From: Lysobacterales bacterium
GTDB lineage: Bacteria > Pseudomonadota > Gammaproteobacteria > Xanthomonadales > SZUA-36
DNA length: 64,000 bases
Assembly (NCBI GenBank): GCA_013001885.1
Contig: JABDLD010000064.1
Location: 103,626 to 167,625, forward strand
Reading direction: 5' to 3'
The notes under the pieces were generated by a model. That model worked only from the letters and a program-made list of their open reading frames with translations. It searched no databases and had not been told where the DNA came from. The translations under genes and the position numbers were made by a program. Below, piece by piece: positions 18,354 through 28,058 of this stretch (positions are counted from its first letter, which is position 1; every line of letters begins with the position of its first letter).

Positions 18354-20864
18354 ATGAGTACCGAAAGTCCAGATATCGGATTTTTTGCCAGGCTGAAGTT
18401 ACAGTGGTTCCTGTTCCTGAGGGCTACCATCGGCCTGTGGGTCAAGGCGAATGTGCTTCCCAGGCCTTTCAGTGATCTGCAGATAGATCTCGAAAAGCCG
18501 GTCTATTACATCATTGATTCCTACGCACTGTCCTCCCTGCTGATACTGGATCGCTCTTGTGAAGAGAACAACCTGCCGAGGCCGTTGTGGCCGATGGAGC
18601 TGCAAAGCGGCGATGAACCTCGTTCCTACCTTGCATTGCGGCGCAAGAAGGGTCTGATCATCCGCCGCACCGAAGTACGCAGCCATTCCGAAACACTGAA
18701 GCGCCTGGTTGAAAAAGTGTGCGACGGGCAGGAGGAGGACATCAACCTGGTTCCGGTGACCGTGCTGATCGGGCGGGCTCCGGACAAGGAAACCGGGCTG
18801 GCGAAAATCTTTTTCACGGAGTCATGGGATATCGGCGGCAGGATCTGGCGTTTCATCAATTCGCTGGTCAACGGCCGGCACACGATGGTCCAGTTCAGCA
18901 ATCCGATCTCGCTGAGGGAGCTGGCTGACGAGGGCCGCGGCGCGCCCCGCAGCCTGCGGAAGGTTTCGAGGATTTTGCGGGTGCATTTCCAGCGTGTCCG
19001 CAGCGCAGCGATCGGGCCCGATCTGTCGCACCGGCGAACCGTTGTCGAAGCTGTTCTGCGCAGCCCGGAAGTCAGGGCGGCCATTGCTGAGCAGGCGCGA
19101 AAAGAAAAAATCAGCGTGCAAAAAGCGGAGCGGCAGGGCCGCAGTTTCGCCTTTGAGATCGCAGCAAACTATTCCTACGCGTTTGTCAGGGTAGCCTCGT
19201 TCGCCCTCACCTGGTTCTGGAACAGGATTTACGACGGCGTGGAGCTGCAGCATTTTCGCAAGTTCCAGCAACTGGCCCCGAATTACGAAATTATTTACGT
19301 GCCCTGTCACCGCAGCCACATCGACTACCTGCTGTTTTCCTATTTCGTTTACCACAACGGGCTGGTGCCGCCGCACATCGCGGCCGGTGTTAACCTGAAT
19401 CTGCCGATCGTAGGGCGGTTCTTACGTAAAGGCGGCGCTTTTTTCCTGCGCCGCAGTTTCCGTTCACAAAAACTCTACTCAGCCGTGTTTCACGAGTACC
19501 TGGCCCGCATCCTGTCAAACGGCACATCAATTGAATATTTCGTCGAAGGCACGCGCAGCCGAACCGGCCGGTTATTGCAACCCAAGGGTGGAATGCTGGC
19601 AATGACCGTGCGCAGCTATATTCGCAGCCCGGTTCGCCCCGTCATGTTCCAGCCCATCTACGTCGGATACGAAAAGCTCGTGGAGGGAAATAGTTATACG
19701 GCCGAACTGTCGGGCAGGAAAAAGAAGTCCGAGTCCCTGGGAGATCTGTTCAAAGTATTCGGCGTACTGAAAAAACGCTACGGCAAAGTGCACGTGAGTT
19801 TCGCTGAACCTGTGTTGCTGGACGAGCTACTGGACCGCACCGAACCGCAGTGGCGGGAAAATACGGCCGGTTCGGACGATCGGCCGACCTGGCTGAACCC
19901 CCTGGTCGATGAGCTGGGACAGGAAATCATGACCGGAATAAACGAAGCGGCACACGTGAATACCGTGAATCTGCTGGCCGTGATATTGCTCACCACTCGT
20001 AAACTGGCGATGGGCCGCGCCGAACTGCTGGATCAGCTGGAACTGTATCTCGACCTGTTGAGCCGCTGCCGTTACTCCGAGCGAATCACCTATACCGAAA
20101 AATCCGCCACGAAAATTGTCAGCTATGGAATCGAACTCGGCATCATTGAAAACCGTGAGCATCCATTAGGAGACATCGTCGCCATTGTGCCGGCCCAATC
20201 TATTTTGCTGACCTATTTTCGCAACAATGTCTCGCACCTGGTCGCGGTGCCTTCGCTTATCGCAAGCTGTTTCCTCAACCGCAGCGCTATTGAGCCGGAA
20301 TTGCTACAGCGCATCGCCCTGGCGCTTTTTCCATTCCTGAAAAACGAGCTGTTTCTGCCGTGGGATGAAGCAGGGTTTATCCAGGCGATCGATGACCATA
20401 TCGAGTGGCTTGTGCAGCATGAACTCCTGACCAAAAGTGAGAAGGACGGAGTGCTGCGGCGCCCGCACGGCGGTTCGCTTAAGGAACAGCAGCTGCGGGT
20501 CATGGGGCATGCGCTTTTGCAGACTTTTGAGCGGTATTACATCACGGTTGCCATCCTCGCCAGGAACGGCTCTGGCACGATGACCCGCGGTGAGCTGGAG
20601 CGGCTGTGCTTTCTGACAGCCCAGAGGATGTCACAGCTCAACGAGTTCGCCGCTCCGGAGTTTTCCGATCAGCACCTGTTCAGGCAATTCATCGCCCTGT
20701 TGCGTGAAGCCGGGATACTGCGTACGAACGAGGAAGAAAAACTCGAATTCAATGAAATGATTCAGCAACTCAGCAATGACGCCAAGTACATCTTAAGCCG
20801 GGAAATACGTCACGGAATCCTGCGCGCCGCCCAACAGGCCATCAAGCATCCAGATCAGGAATGA
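18354..20864 (+). CDS. plsB: glycerol-3-phosphate 1-O-acyltransferase
   Basis: PlsB makes lysophosphatidic acid from glycerol-3-phosphate and acyl-ACP or acyl-CoA at the inner membrane, the first committed step of phospholipid synthesis. 836 residues, close to E. coli (807). The acyltransferase blocks are clear: block I CHRSHIDYLL (H-x4-D), block II GAFFLRR, block III YFVEGTRSRTGR and block IV in VRPVMFQPIYVGYEKL. The ATG at 18354 follows the terminator region by 60 bases. The 3' end overlaps the convergent YdcH-like gene by 23 bases. Confidence 0.95.
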   Translation: MSTESPDIGFFARLKLQWFLFLRATIGLWVKANVLPRPFSDLQIDLEKPVYYIIDSYALSSLLILDRSCEENNLPRPLWPMELQSGDEPRSYLALRRKKGLIIRRTEVRSHSETLKRLVEKVCDGQEEDINLVPVTVLIGRAPDKETGLAKIFFTESWDIGGRIWRFINSLVNGRHTMVQFSNPISLRELADEGRGAPRSLRKVSRILRVHFQRVRSAAIGPDLSHRRTVVEAVLRSPEVRAAIAEQARKEKISVQKAERQGRSFAFEIAANYSYAFVRVASFALTWFWNRIYDGVELQHFRKFQQLAPNYEIIYVPCHRSHIDYLLFSYFVYHNGLVPPHIAAGVNLNLPIVGRFLRKGGAFFLRRSFRSQKLYSAVFHEYLARILSNGTSIEYFVEGTRSRTGRLLQPKGGMLAMTVRSYIRSPVRPVMFQPIYVGYEKLVEGNSYTAELSGRKKKSESLGDLFKVFGVLKKRYGKVHVSFAEPVLLDELLDRTEPQWRENTAGSDDRPTWLNPLVDELGQEIMTGINEAAHVNTVNLLAVILLTTRKLAMGRAELLDQLELYLDLLSRCRYSERITYTEKSATKIVSYGIELGIIENREHPLGDIVAIVPAQSILLTYFRNNVSHLVAVPSLIASCFLNRSAIEPELLQRIALALFPFLKNELFLPWDEAGFIQAIDDHIEWLVQHELLTKSEKDGVLRRPHGGSLKEQQLRVMGHALLQTFERYYITVAILARNGSGTMTRGELERLCFLTAQRMSQLNEFAAPEFSDQHLFRQFIALLREAGILRTNEEEKLEFNEMIQQLSNDAKYILSREIRHGILRAAQQAIKHPDQE

Positions 20865-21039
20865 GTCGGGATTCCAGGTAGGCCATCCAGTCCTTCAGTT
20901 TCAGTTTGCGCTTCTTCATGCGCCTTACCCGCAACTGGTCCACGGCAGGATCTTCAGACAGGCGCATGATCGCTTCATCGAGGTCTCGATGTTCCTCTTT
21001 CAACTCCGCAATCAGGTTGACGATCTCGCCCGGATCCAT
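20842..21039 (-). CDS. YdcH/DUF465 family small protein
   Basis: A small charged helical protein of about 65 residues. The C-terminal MKKRKLKLKDWM matches the DUF465 (YdcH) family motif, which forms short helical hairpins of unknown role. ATG 21039 (MDPGEIVNL) was preferred; the frame is open to 21105 with a GTG option about five codons upstream, and no ribosome site is convincing for either. It is convergent with plsB (23-base overlap) and divergent from ttcA. Confidence 0.78.
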   Translation of the reverse strand: MDPGEIVNLIAELKEEHRDLDEAIMRLSEDPAVDQLRVRRMKKRKLKLKDWMAYLESRLIPDLDA

Positions 21040-21092
21040 GTCGTTATTGTTCACGTTACAAGGATAGTACAGATTTGACGTAAAATGCGCGG

Positions 21093-21953
21093 ATGAATGC
21101 TGCAAAAGAACGATATTCGCTCAATAAGCTGACTAAGCGGCTACAAAGAAACACCGGGCGCGCCATTGCTGATTTCAACATGATCGGAGAAGGCGACCGC
21201 ATCATGGTATGCCTTTCAGGCGGCAAAGACTCATTCACCATGCTGGATATTCTGCTGGAGCTGCAGAGACGGGCGCCCGTGCAGTTCGAATTGCTGGCGG
21301 TGAACCTCGACCAGAAACAGCCGGGTTTTCCGGAACATGTGCTGCCTGAATACGCGAAGCAGGTCGGTGTGCCATTTCACGTGATTCAGCAGGATACTTA
21401 CAGCGTGGTCAAGCGGGTCATACCGGAGGGAAAGACGACCTGCGGCCTGTGTTCGCGCCTGCGCCGCGGTGCCCTGTACCGGTTCGCCGGTGAGAATGGC
21501 ATTACACGCATTGCGCTGGGCCATCACCGGGACGACATTATCGAGACGCTGTTTCTGAACCTGTTCCACGGCGGACGGCTGAAAGCCATGCCCCCTAAAC
21601 TGCTATCCGACGACGGCAGGCATGTGATCATTCGTCCACTGGCTTATTGCAGCGAACAGGACATTAAACGCTATGCCGCCATCCGGGACTTTCCCGTCAT
21701 TCCCTGCAACCTGTGCGGCTCACAGCCTAACCTTCAGCGCCAGGCGACCAAGGAAATGCTGGCCGTCTGGAAAAAGACGCACCCCGGCCGGATCGAGAAC
21801 ATATTTCGCGCCATCGGGAATGTTTCGCCGTCACAGCTCGCGGATCGTGAGCTGTTCGACTTCATCAACCTCGGAAAAGAGAAACCATGGACAGAAGAAA
21901 ATTTGTCACCGCCGCAGGTGTTGCCGGTCTCGCCGGAACGGCAGGTCTGTTAA
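21093..21953 (+). CDS. ttcA: tRNA 2-thiocytidine(32) synthetase TtcA
   Basis: TtcA thiolates C32 of certain tRNAs using an iron-sulfur cluster and ATP. 286 residues, somewhat shorter than E. coli (311). The PP-loop is [13 protein letters not shown]. The cluster cysteines are present: [12 protein letters not shown] and the later [10 protein letters not shown]. The last ~22 codons overlap the next gene by 67 bases in another frame, giving an unusual C-terminal tail ([16 protein letters not shown]); a shorter ancestral end may have been lost. Start ATG 21093, divergent from the YdcH-like gene. Confidence 0.93.
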   Translation: MNAAKERYSLNKLTKRLQRNTGRAIADFNMIGEGDRIMVCLSGGKDSFTMLDILLELQRRAPVQFELLAVNLDQKQPGFPEHVLPEYAKQVGVPFHVIQQDTYSVVKRVIPEGKTTCGLCSRLRRGALYRFAGENGITRIALGHHRDDIIETLFLNLFHGGRLKAMPPKLLSDDGRHVIIRPLAYCSEQDIKRYAAIRDFPVIPCNLCGSQPNLQRQATKEMLAVWKKTHPGRIENIFRAIGNVSPSQLADRELFDFINLGKEKPWTEENLSPPQVLPVSPERQVC

Positions 21954-23002
21954 CAGCTTGCGGAAAGCAAAGCGGCGCCGTTGATTGCGCTGGTAATGAC
22001 GCGGGATCCGCGGGTGAAACGATCGAGTGGAAAATGGTGACGACCTGGCCGCGGGATTTTCCGGGGCTGGGGACCGGCGCCAGCTACCTGGCCAGAACCA
22101 TCGGTGAAATGAGTGGAGGCCGGTTAACGGTAAAGGTCTATGGGGGTAATGAACTCGTGCCTCCGTTCGAAGTTTTCGACGCCGTGCAGCGCGGAACCGC
22201 GGAAATGGGGCACGGCGGCGCCTACTACTGGAAAGGCAAGATTCCGGCTTCGCTTTATTTCTCCGGCGTTCCGTTCAGCATGACGGCAAGCGAAATGATG
22301 GGCTGGTTTTACTACGGGGGCGGAATGGAGCTGTACCATGAGGCCTATGCGCCGTTCGGTGTTATCCCTTACCCCGCCGGCAGTTCAGGCACGCAAATGG
22401 GCGGCTGGTTTAACAAGGAAATCAACAGCGTTGAAGACCTCAAGGGCCTGAAGATGCGCATTCCGGGATTCGGCGGCGAGGTGCTGAAGCAGATCGGCGG
22501 CACGCCGGTCAACATACCCGGCGCTGAGTTATTCACCGCGCTGCAGAGCGGCACCATCGATGCAACCGAATGGGTCGGACCGATGAACGACCTGGCGTTC
22601 GGACTGTTCAGGGCAGCTAAATACTATTACTACCCTGGCTGGCACGAGCCGGGCACTTCGCTGGAAGCCACCATTAACGCCGAGGCTTTTGCCGCCCTGC
22701 CGGAGGACCTGCAGGCCATCGTCGTCACCGCCTGCAAAGCCGCCAATCTCGACATGCTCGCAGAATGCGAGGCCAAAAACGGACAGGCCCTGCAGTCGCT
22801 CCTGAAGGAGCACCAGGTCGAATTGCGCCCGTTCCCGGACGAAGTCATGGCAGAGCTGAAGAGAGTCTCGCTGGAAGTAATCGACAGGCAGGCTGCCAAA
22901 GACGAAATGTCGCGCAGAGTCTGGGACTCGTTGCAGGCTTATATGGAACAGGTGCGCCCCTGGACAGAGATCGGATCCCAGTATTTCGTTAACCGGCGCT
23001 AG
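21887..23002 (+). CDS. TRAP transporter solute-binding protein (DctP/TakP-like)
   Basis: A 371-residue periplasmic receptor. The N-terminus [17 protein letters not shown] has a twin-arginine-like RRKF motif, and LLTACGK is a good lipobox, so it is probably a lipid-anchored receptor exported folded. The mature part begins [20 protein letters not shown] and contains RISEM-like and [25 protein letters not shown] segments, and [23 protein letters not shown]. That pattern matches the TakP/lactate-binding group, which binds 2-oxo acids or lactate. It overlaps ttcA by 67 bases. The matching DctM permease is 1 kb downstream on the opposite strand; no DctQ is seen. Confidence 0.87.
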   Translation: MDRRKFVTAAGVAGLAGTAGLLTACGKQSGAVDCAGNDAGSAGETIEWKMVTTWPRDFPGLGTGASYLARTIGEMSGGRLTVKVYGGNELVPPFEVFDAVQRGTAEMGHGGAYYWKGKIPASLYFSGVPFSMTASEMMGWFYYGGGMELYHEAYAPFGVIPYPAGSSGTQMGGWFNKEINSVEDLKGLKMRIPGFGGEVLKQIGGTPVNIPGAELFTALQSGTIDATEWVGPMNDLAFGLFRAAKYYYYPGWHEPGTSLEATINAEAFAALPEDLQAIVVTACKAANLDMLAECEAKNGQALQSLLKEHQVELRPFPDEVMAELKRVSLEVIDRQAAKDEMSRRVWDSLQAYMEQVRPWTEIGSQYFVNRR

Positions 23003-23019
23003 GCCAGGCACTGAAAACG

Positions 23020-24030
23020 ATGAAGCCATGGGCTCTGCTTGGGGTCGTCATTTTGTCGGCGCCCATCCCGTTGCGGTGCGCTGTCGCAGAACCCACGCTC
23101 AGTATTGGTGGTCTGCTGTTCGGGGATGTCTATGCAGTTCCCAGCCATCACCAGGAGCAGGGCGACGGCTCAGCCGGGCTGGTTTTGCGTCGCGGCTACC
23201 TGACTTTTAATACCGATTTAAGCAAAAACTGGTTCGGCCGTTTTCGGTTTGAGCTCAACCAGTCCGGCCAATTTGAAACCTACAGTTTCAAAACCAGCGT
23301 CAAGGATTTGTTCGTTGGCCGAAAACTGGGGCGGCAAAGCCTGTTACTGGGCCTGTCGCCCACGCCAACCTTCGACCTGATCGAGTCGGCCTGGGCATTT
23401 CGCTACCTGGCCCGCACACCGCTGGACTTGCAGGGGGTGGCCAGCCGCGACAACGGTATCGCTATCAAGGGCCCGATCAATGCCTCCGGCACATTTTCCT
23501 ACCGCGCGATGTTGGGGTTGGAAGCTGATTTCGGCAATGAGACTGATGACGGCAGAAGATGGATGGGGGCGCTGAACTGGAAACCTTCGGAACACTGGAC
23601 CATCGACCTGTATACCGATCACGAGACGCTGAGCGGGCCCCGCGACCGGACGACGTGGCAGATTTTCGCTGCATATCAGTCCGACTCGCTCAGCTGGGGA
23701 ACACAGTATTCTCGCCAGGACCGCGGTGAAGACCCGCCGCTGGAACTGGCTTCCGCTTTCGCGCACGGAAGAGTGGGGCAAAAAACCAGGCTGGTGGGAC
23801 GAATAGACCGGTTGCTGGAGCCCAGCCCAAAAGGCAACGACATCGCCTACCTTCCTTACGACCCTTCCGCACGGGCAACGACTCTCATCGGCGGAGTGGA
23901 GTTTCAGGCGACCCCCCATATTTTCATTACGCCCAACACCGTCGTGACCTACTACGACCGAAACAAGGAGGGCCTGCGTCCGAAAACAGACGTCTATGTG
24001 CGCCTGACTCTGTTCATCGATTTCGAATAA
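23020..24030 (+). CDS. putative outer membrane beta-barrel (porin-like) protein
   Basis: A 336-residue exported protein with a signal peptide (MKPWALLGVVILSAPIPLRC, cleaved near AVA/EP). The mature sequence alternates short amphipathic strands rich in aromatic residues (LVLRRGYLTFNTDL, WFGRFRFELNQSG, TKTDVYVRLTLFIDFE-like end), which fits an outer-membrane barrel of the phosphate-selective porin type. I cannot name a family with confidence. It starts 17 bases after the TRAP receptor and may let the same substrate across the outer membrane. It is convergent with dctM, 15 bases apart, with no terminator visible between. Confidence 0.6.
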   Translation: MKPWALLGVVILSAPIPLRCAVAEPTLSIGGLLFGDVYAVPSHHQEQGDGSAGLVLRRGYLTFNTDLSKNWFGRFRFELNQSGQFETYSFKTSVKDLFVGRKLGRQSLLLGLSPTPTFDLIESAWAFRYLARTPLDLQGVASRDNGIAIKGPINASGTFSYRAMLGLEADFGNETDDGRRWMGALNWKPSEHWTIDLYTDHETLSGPRDRTTWQIFAAYQSDSLSWGTQYSRQDRGEDPPLELASAFAHGRVGQKTRLVGRIDRLLEPSPKGNDIAYLPYDPSARATTLIGGVEFQATPHIFITPNTVVTYYDRNKEGLRPKTDVYVRLTLFIDFE

Positions 24031-24045
24031 GGTATGCAACCGGGG

Positions 24046-25422
24046 TCAACCCGGATAGATAACGCCCGGCAGCCAGGTGACCAGCTGCGGCCAGAGTGCC
24101 AGCATGCCCAATACCAGGATCTGGATGGCAATAAAGGGAATCACTCCCCGGTAAATCGCGGAAGTAGGAACCGCGTCAGGGCACACGCCGCGCAAATAGA
24201 ACAGCGAAAATCCAAAGGGCGGCGTCAGGAAAGACGTTTGCAGGTTCAACGCGATCATCACCCCCAGCCAGATGGGATTGATCCCCATTGCCATCAGCAC
24301 CGGACCAATGATCGGAACCACCACGAACGTGATCTCGATGAAGTCCAGCACAAACCCGAGCAGGAACATCACCAGCATGACCAGAACCATCGCGGTGACC
24401 ACCCCCCCGGGAAGGGCCGAGAGGAAATCAGCGATCATTTCATCGCCGCCGAACCCCCTGAAAACCAGGCTGAACAATGAAGCACCGATCAGGATCATGA
24501 AAACCATCGCCGTTATCCGCGTGGTCCGGTATACAACGTTACTCAGGGTTTCCGCCGAGAGATGCCCGCCGATCAAAGCCAGCAGCATGGCGCCGACGGC
24601 GCCGACGGCCGCTGCTTCGGTCGGCGTGGCGATGCCTTTGAGGATCGAACCGAGCACAGCCACGATCAGTAACATCGGGCCCGAGGCCAACACCAGCAGG
24701 CGGCCAACACTCACGTGCTCCCCTCCCGCCTCTTTGTCCGGAGGCATCAGTTCGGGTCTGACCCGTGCAAGCAGCGCGATGTACACCAGGTAAGCCAGCA
24801 CCAGTAACAAGCCCGGAACCAGTGCGCCCGCGAAAAGCTCTCCGACTGAGATCGTCTCCGGGCTGTAGTTTCCCAAACGCAACTGGGCTTGTTGGTAGGC
24901 GTTGGAAAGCACATCCGCTAGCATGACCAGGACAATGGATGGAGGAATGATCTGGCCCAGCGTGCCGGCAGCGCAAATGGTCCCCGAGGACACGGCCGGA
25001 CTGTAGCCCTTATTGAGCATGGTCGGCAGGGAGATCAAACCCATGGTAACAACGGTTGCGCCGACAATGCCCGTGCTGGCGGCCATCATCGCGCCGACAA
25101 CAATCACGGAGATACCCAGTCCGCCGGGAGTTCCGCGCATCAGGTGTGACAGAGACTGCAGCAACTGGTCCGCCAGCTTCGAACGCTCCAGCATGACCCC
25201 CATGAAGACGAAGATCGGCACGGCGATCAGGGTTTCGTTGGTCATGATGCCGAAAATGCGGTTCGGAAACGCCTCGAGGAAAACGGGGTCGAAAGTGCCG
25301 GTCATCACACCGAGCCCGGCGAAAATCAGTGCGACGCCGGCCAGCGTGAAGGCAACGGGAAAACCGGCCATCAGGGCCATGCCAATCGCAACGAATAAAC
25401 CCAGCGCCATCAGGCCGGCCAT
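24046..25422 (-). CDS. dctM: TRAP transporter large permease subunit DctM
   Basis: A 458-residue protein with about 12 membrane helices. Family motifs include GVMLERSKLADQLL, GAMMAASTGIVGATVV, GTICAAGTLGQIIPPSIVLV and LNLQTSFLTPPFGFSLFYLRG. DctM is the sodium-driven transport channel of TRAP systems. Its normal partners are a receptor (found at 21887) and a small subunit DctQ; no DctQ-like gene is adjacent and the protein lacks an obvious N-terminal DctQ fusion. ATG 25422 abuts the stop of the gamma carbonic anhydrase gene, so these two are probably transcribed together. Confidence 0.92.
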   Translation of the reverse strand: MAGLMALGLFVAIGMALMAGFPVAFTLAGVALIFAGLGVMTGTFDPVFLEAFPNRIFGIMTNETLIAVPIFVFMGVMLERSKLADQLLQSLSHLMRGTPGGLGISVIVVGAMMAASTGIVGATVVTMGLISLPTMLNKGYSPAVSSGTICAAGTLGQIIPPSIVLVMLADVLSNAYQQAQLRLGNYSPETISVGELFAGALVPGLLLVLAYLVYIALLARVRPELMPPDKEAGGEHVSVGRLLVLASGPMLLIVAVLGSILKGIATPTEAAAVGAVGAMLLALIGGHLSAETLSNVVYRTTRITAMVFMILIGASLFSLVFRGFGGDEMIADFLSALPGGVVTAMVLVMLVMFLLGFVLDFIEITFVVVPIIGPVLMAMGINPIWLGVMIALNLQTSFLTPPFGFSLFYLRGVCPDAVPTSAIYRGVIPFIAIQILVLGMLALWPQLVTWLPGVIYPG

Positions 25423-25977
25423 TCAGCTCAGCTCCTGCAGGTACAGGTCTTTTAACCGAACATAATGACGGGCGCTGTAGACCAGCTTGCTGATTTCGTC
25501 AGCCGTTAGCTGCCGCGCTTGACGCGCCGGATTACCGCGCCACAAGGTTCCGGTGGAAATCACTTTGCCGGGAGTGACCAGAGCCCCGGCCGCCACCATC
25601 GAATCCGGTTCGAGCACAGCACCGTCCATGACAATGGCCCCCATACCGACCAGGCAACGGTCTCCTATCGTGCACGCGTGCAGGATGGCGGCGTGCCCAA
25701 CGGTGACGTCCTCGCCGATCAGCAGCGGCAGGCCGTCAGGTTGCCAGTCGCTTTCATGGGTGACGTGCAGAACACAGCCGTCCTGGATATTGCTGCGCGC
25801 CCCGATGGCGATTCGATTGACGTCCCCTCGGATGACCGACATGGGCCAGACCGAGACGTCGTCTGACAACTCGACAGCTCCGGAGACGCGGGCTGTCCGA
25901 TCTATGAAAACGCGCTTGCCCAGCTCGGGGCGCTCATTCATGAAGCGGTAAGTGCTGCTGTTTTCAGTCGGGCTCAT
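25423..25977 (-). CDS. gamma carbonic anhydrase family protein (YrdA-like)
   Basis: A 184-residue left-handed beta-helix protein made of hexapeptide repeats. Zinc-site residues are in the right places: IQDGCVLHVTHESD, then VTVGHAAILHACTIGD, and the LVGMGAIVMDGAVLE block is typical of YrdA/PaaY. Members are carbonic anhydrase homologues, but many lack measured activity. ATG 25977 was chosen; the frame is open to 26016 and a later ATG at codon 13 is possible. It leads directly into dctM, an unusual partner. The AT-rich gap before argS lies upstream. Confidence 0.88.
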   Translation of the reverse strand: MSPTENSSTYRFMNERPELGKRVFIDRTARVSGAVELSDDVSVWPMSVIRGDVNRIAIGARSNIQDGCVLHVTHESDWQPDGLPLLIGEDVTVGHAAILHACTIGDRCLVGMGAIVMDGAVLEPDSMVAAGALVTPGKVISTGTLWRGNPARQARQLTADEISKLVYSARHYVRLKDLYLQELS

Positions 25978-26008
25978 GCTGCTGCGATGGTAACACCGAT
26001 GAAATTTT

Positions 26009-26017
26009 TTATGCACA
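26009..26017 (+). promoter_or_regulatory. DnaA box (TTATGCACA)
   Basis: TTATGCACA fits the consensus TTATNCACA exactly. It lies just upstream of the gamma carbonic anhydrase start on the opposite strand. A single 9-mer can occur by chance; its weight comes from the second box 187 bases away with AT-rich DNA between. Confidence 0.4.
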
Positions 26018-26195
26018 GATTGTAAGCCGAAGGAAATATCATCAACTTATACCGTTTCGATCAATCAGTTTAACTCAAAAATCCTATATCCCACTGTTAT
26101 CTATGTATTTTTAAGAAATAGCCCAATTTTAAGTGCGATAACCCTTTTCTGCCACCAAGCCCGCTTCAATCAGCCTTTAATTGTTACTCACATAG

Positions 26196-26204
26196 TTATC
26201 CACA
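26196..26204 (+). promoter_or_regulatory. DnaA box (TTATCCACA)
   Basis: TTATCCACA is the strongest form of the DnaA box. It lies about 40 bases upstream of the likely argS -10 element (26241-26246), a position from which DnaA could influence transcription. Confidence 0.5.
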
Positions 26205-26297
26205 GGCGGATCAGCCCTTCTGCTGCCCGTCCCAAGGGTTTACAATATGCCCACTCCAAAAGCCGGCTCGGGCCCACACAGGGAAGAGATTCACTCC

Positions 26298-28058
26298 GTG
26301 AAAGAACATTTAGAAGAGTTACTGGCCCAGTCTTTATTGCATTTGCAGCGCGATGGCGTTCTGCCGGCAGAGTCCGAAATCGCCATACAGCTTGAACGCA
26401 CGCGCTCACCGGAGCATGGAGAATTCGCGTCCAACCTGGCCATGGTGCTGGCAAAGCCCGCAGGCATGGCGCCAAAAGATCTCGCCCAGCTGATCATCGA
26501 CCGGATACCCAAATCCCGCCAGGTGGAGCGGATGGAGATTGCCGGACCGGGGTTCATTAACTTCTACCTCCAGTTTTGTGCGTTGACCGGCATCATCAAG
26601 GACGCCATGCGCCAGAAAGAAGATTACGGGCAATTGCTGATTGCTGGCCGCAAAAAGGTAACCCTGGAATACGTATCTGCCAATCCCACTGGGCCGCTGC
26701 ACGTAGGCCACGGCCGGGGCGCTGCTTACGGCGCGAGCCTGGCCAGTATCCTGGCCGCTGCGGGATACGAGGTGCAGCGTGAGTACTACGTCAATGACAA
26801 CGGTCGGCAGATGGATATTCTGGCTGTCTGCGTTTGGCTTCGATATCTTGAGCTCTGCGGTGAAAGTGTCGGGTTTCCTGACAACGGTTACCGCGGAGAA
26901 TACATTTACGACATCGCCCGCATCGTGCGGGTCGACCACGGTGACAAATGGCGGTTTGGACGCATCGTGGTCGAAGACGGCTTGCCGCCCTCGCCCGAGC
27001 AAGGCGGTGAAGGCGAGAGTTACCTTGACGGTCTGATCAAAAAGGCGAGGGAACTGCTGGGCGACGACGGCTACCGGGTCTTTTTTGACACTGCGCTGAA
27101 CAACATCCTGGATGATATAAAAGCCGACCTGGCCGATTTCGGCGTCCACTTCGACAAGTGGTTTTCCGAACGTGAGCTGGAAGAAAGCGGCGCGGTGCAG
27201 CACGCCATTGATCGTCTTCACGAAAACGGGTGGCTTTACGTCAAAGACGGCGCAACCTGGTTCAAGGCGTCCGAACTGGGTGATGAAAAAGACCGGGTGG
27301 TGGTCAGGGAAAATGGCCGCACCACCTATTTTGCCTCAGACATCGCCTATTTCCTGAACAAACTGGAACGGGGCTATGGCCGTGCGATATATGCTTTCGG
27401 TGCCGACCACCACGGTTATGTCGCCAGGTTGAGGGCCGCCGCCCAGGGGCTGGGAGAAGATCCGGACCGCCTGGAAATTCTGCTGATCCAGTTTGCGGTT
27501 CTGTTCCGGTTCGGTGAGAAAGTCCAGATGTCTACCCGTTCCGGTCAATTCATCACGCTGCGCGAATTGAGAGAAGAGGTAAGCACCGACGCCGCCCGGT
27601 TTTTTTACGTGATGCGCTCTCATGAACAACACCTGGATTTTGACCTGGACCTGGCCAAATCGAGGTCGAACGAAAACCCTGTTTACTATATCCAGTATGC
27701 ACACGCGAGAATCTGCAGCGTTTTCCGCAACCTCGAACAAATGGACGAACGTCATAACGAAGCCATAGGGGAAGCAGCCCTGGATCTGTTGACAGAAGAT
27801 CATGAAATACAACTGATGAGAACCATCAGCCGATTCCCGGAAACCATCTATTCCGCGGCCCGCTTGCGCGCGCCGCACCTGATGGCGCACTACCTGCATT
27901 CGCTGGCTACAGACCTCCATTCCTACTACAACGCCCACCAGTTTCTGGTGGACGAAGAAAACCTGAGGAATGCCCGGCTCAACCTCGTTCATGCAACCCG
28001 TATCGTGCTCAAAAAGGGCCTGGGTTTGCTCGGCGTCTCAGCGCCGGAGGAAATGTAA
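26298..28058 (+). CDS. argS: arginyl-tRNA synthetase
   Basis: Class I synthetase that charges tRNA-Arg. SANPTGPLHVGHGRGAAYG carries the HIGH-type signature (HVGH), and VQMSTRSGQF is the KMSKS-equivalent typical of ArgS. The C-terminal anticodon-binding domain ends normally. The GTG at 26298 (VKEHLEELL) follows GGAAGAGA and gives 586 residues, near the E. coli 577. An ATG at 26247 in the same frame would add 17 residues but lies directly behind the putative -10 element TACAAT, so it may not be on the message. The stop is immediately followed by the TTG of the SPOR gene. Confidence 0.95.
   Translation: MKEHLEELLAQSLLHLQRDGVLPAESEIAIQLERTRSPEHGEFASNLAMVLAKPAGMAPKDLAQLIIDRIPKSRQVERMEIAGPGFINFYLQFCALTGIIKDAMRQKEDYGQLLIAGRKKVTLEYVSANPTGPLHVGHGRGAAYGASLASILAAAGYEVQREYYVNDNGRQMDILAVCVWLRYLELCGESVGFPDNGYRGEYIYDIARIVRVDHGDKWRFGRIVVEDGLPPSPEQGGEGESYLDGLIKKARELLGDDGYRVFFDTALNNILDDIKADLADFGVHFDKWFSERELEESGAVQHAIDRLHENGWLYVKDGATWFKASELGDEKDRVVVRENGRTTYFASDIAYFLNKLERGYGRAIYAFGADHHGYVARLRAAAQGLGEDPDRLEILLIQFAVLFRFGEKVQMSTRSGQFITLRELREEVSTDAARFFYVMRSHEQHLDFDLDLAKSRSNENPVYYIQYAHARICSVFRNLEQMDERHNEAIGEAALDLLTEDHEIQLMRTISRFPETIYSAARLRAPHLMAHYLHSLATDLHSYYNAHQFLVDEENLRNARLNLVHATRIVLKKGLGLLGVSAPEEM

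Larger units (their letters stand above)
25978..26297. other. AT-rich intergenic region between gamma-CA gene and argS
   Basis: About 320 bases between divergent genes, much richer in A and T than its surroundings, especially 26030-26200. It holds two matches to the DnaA box consensus on the plus strand (26009-26017 and 26196-26204). A TACAAT at 26241-26246 could be the -10 element of the argS promoter, although no good -35 is visible. No gene is supported in it. Confidence 0.5.

Noticed and set aside
25978..26297. Replication origin
   Set aside because: Only two DnaA boxes were found, there is no dnaA, dnaN or mnmG nearby, and genes point toward the site from both sides.
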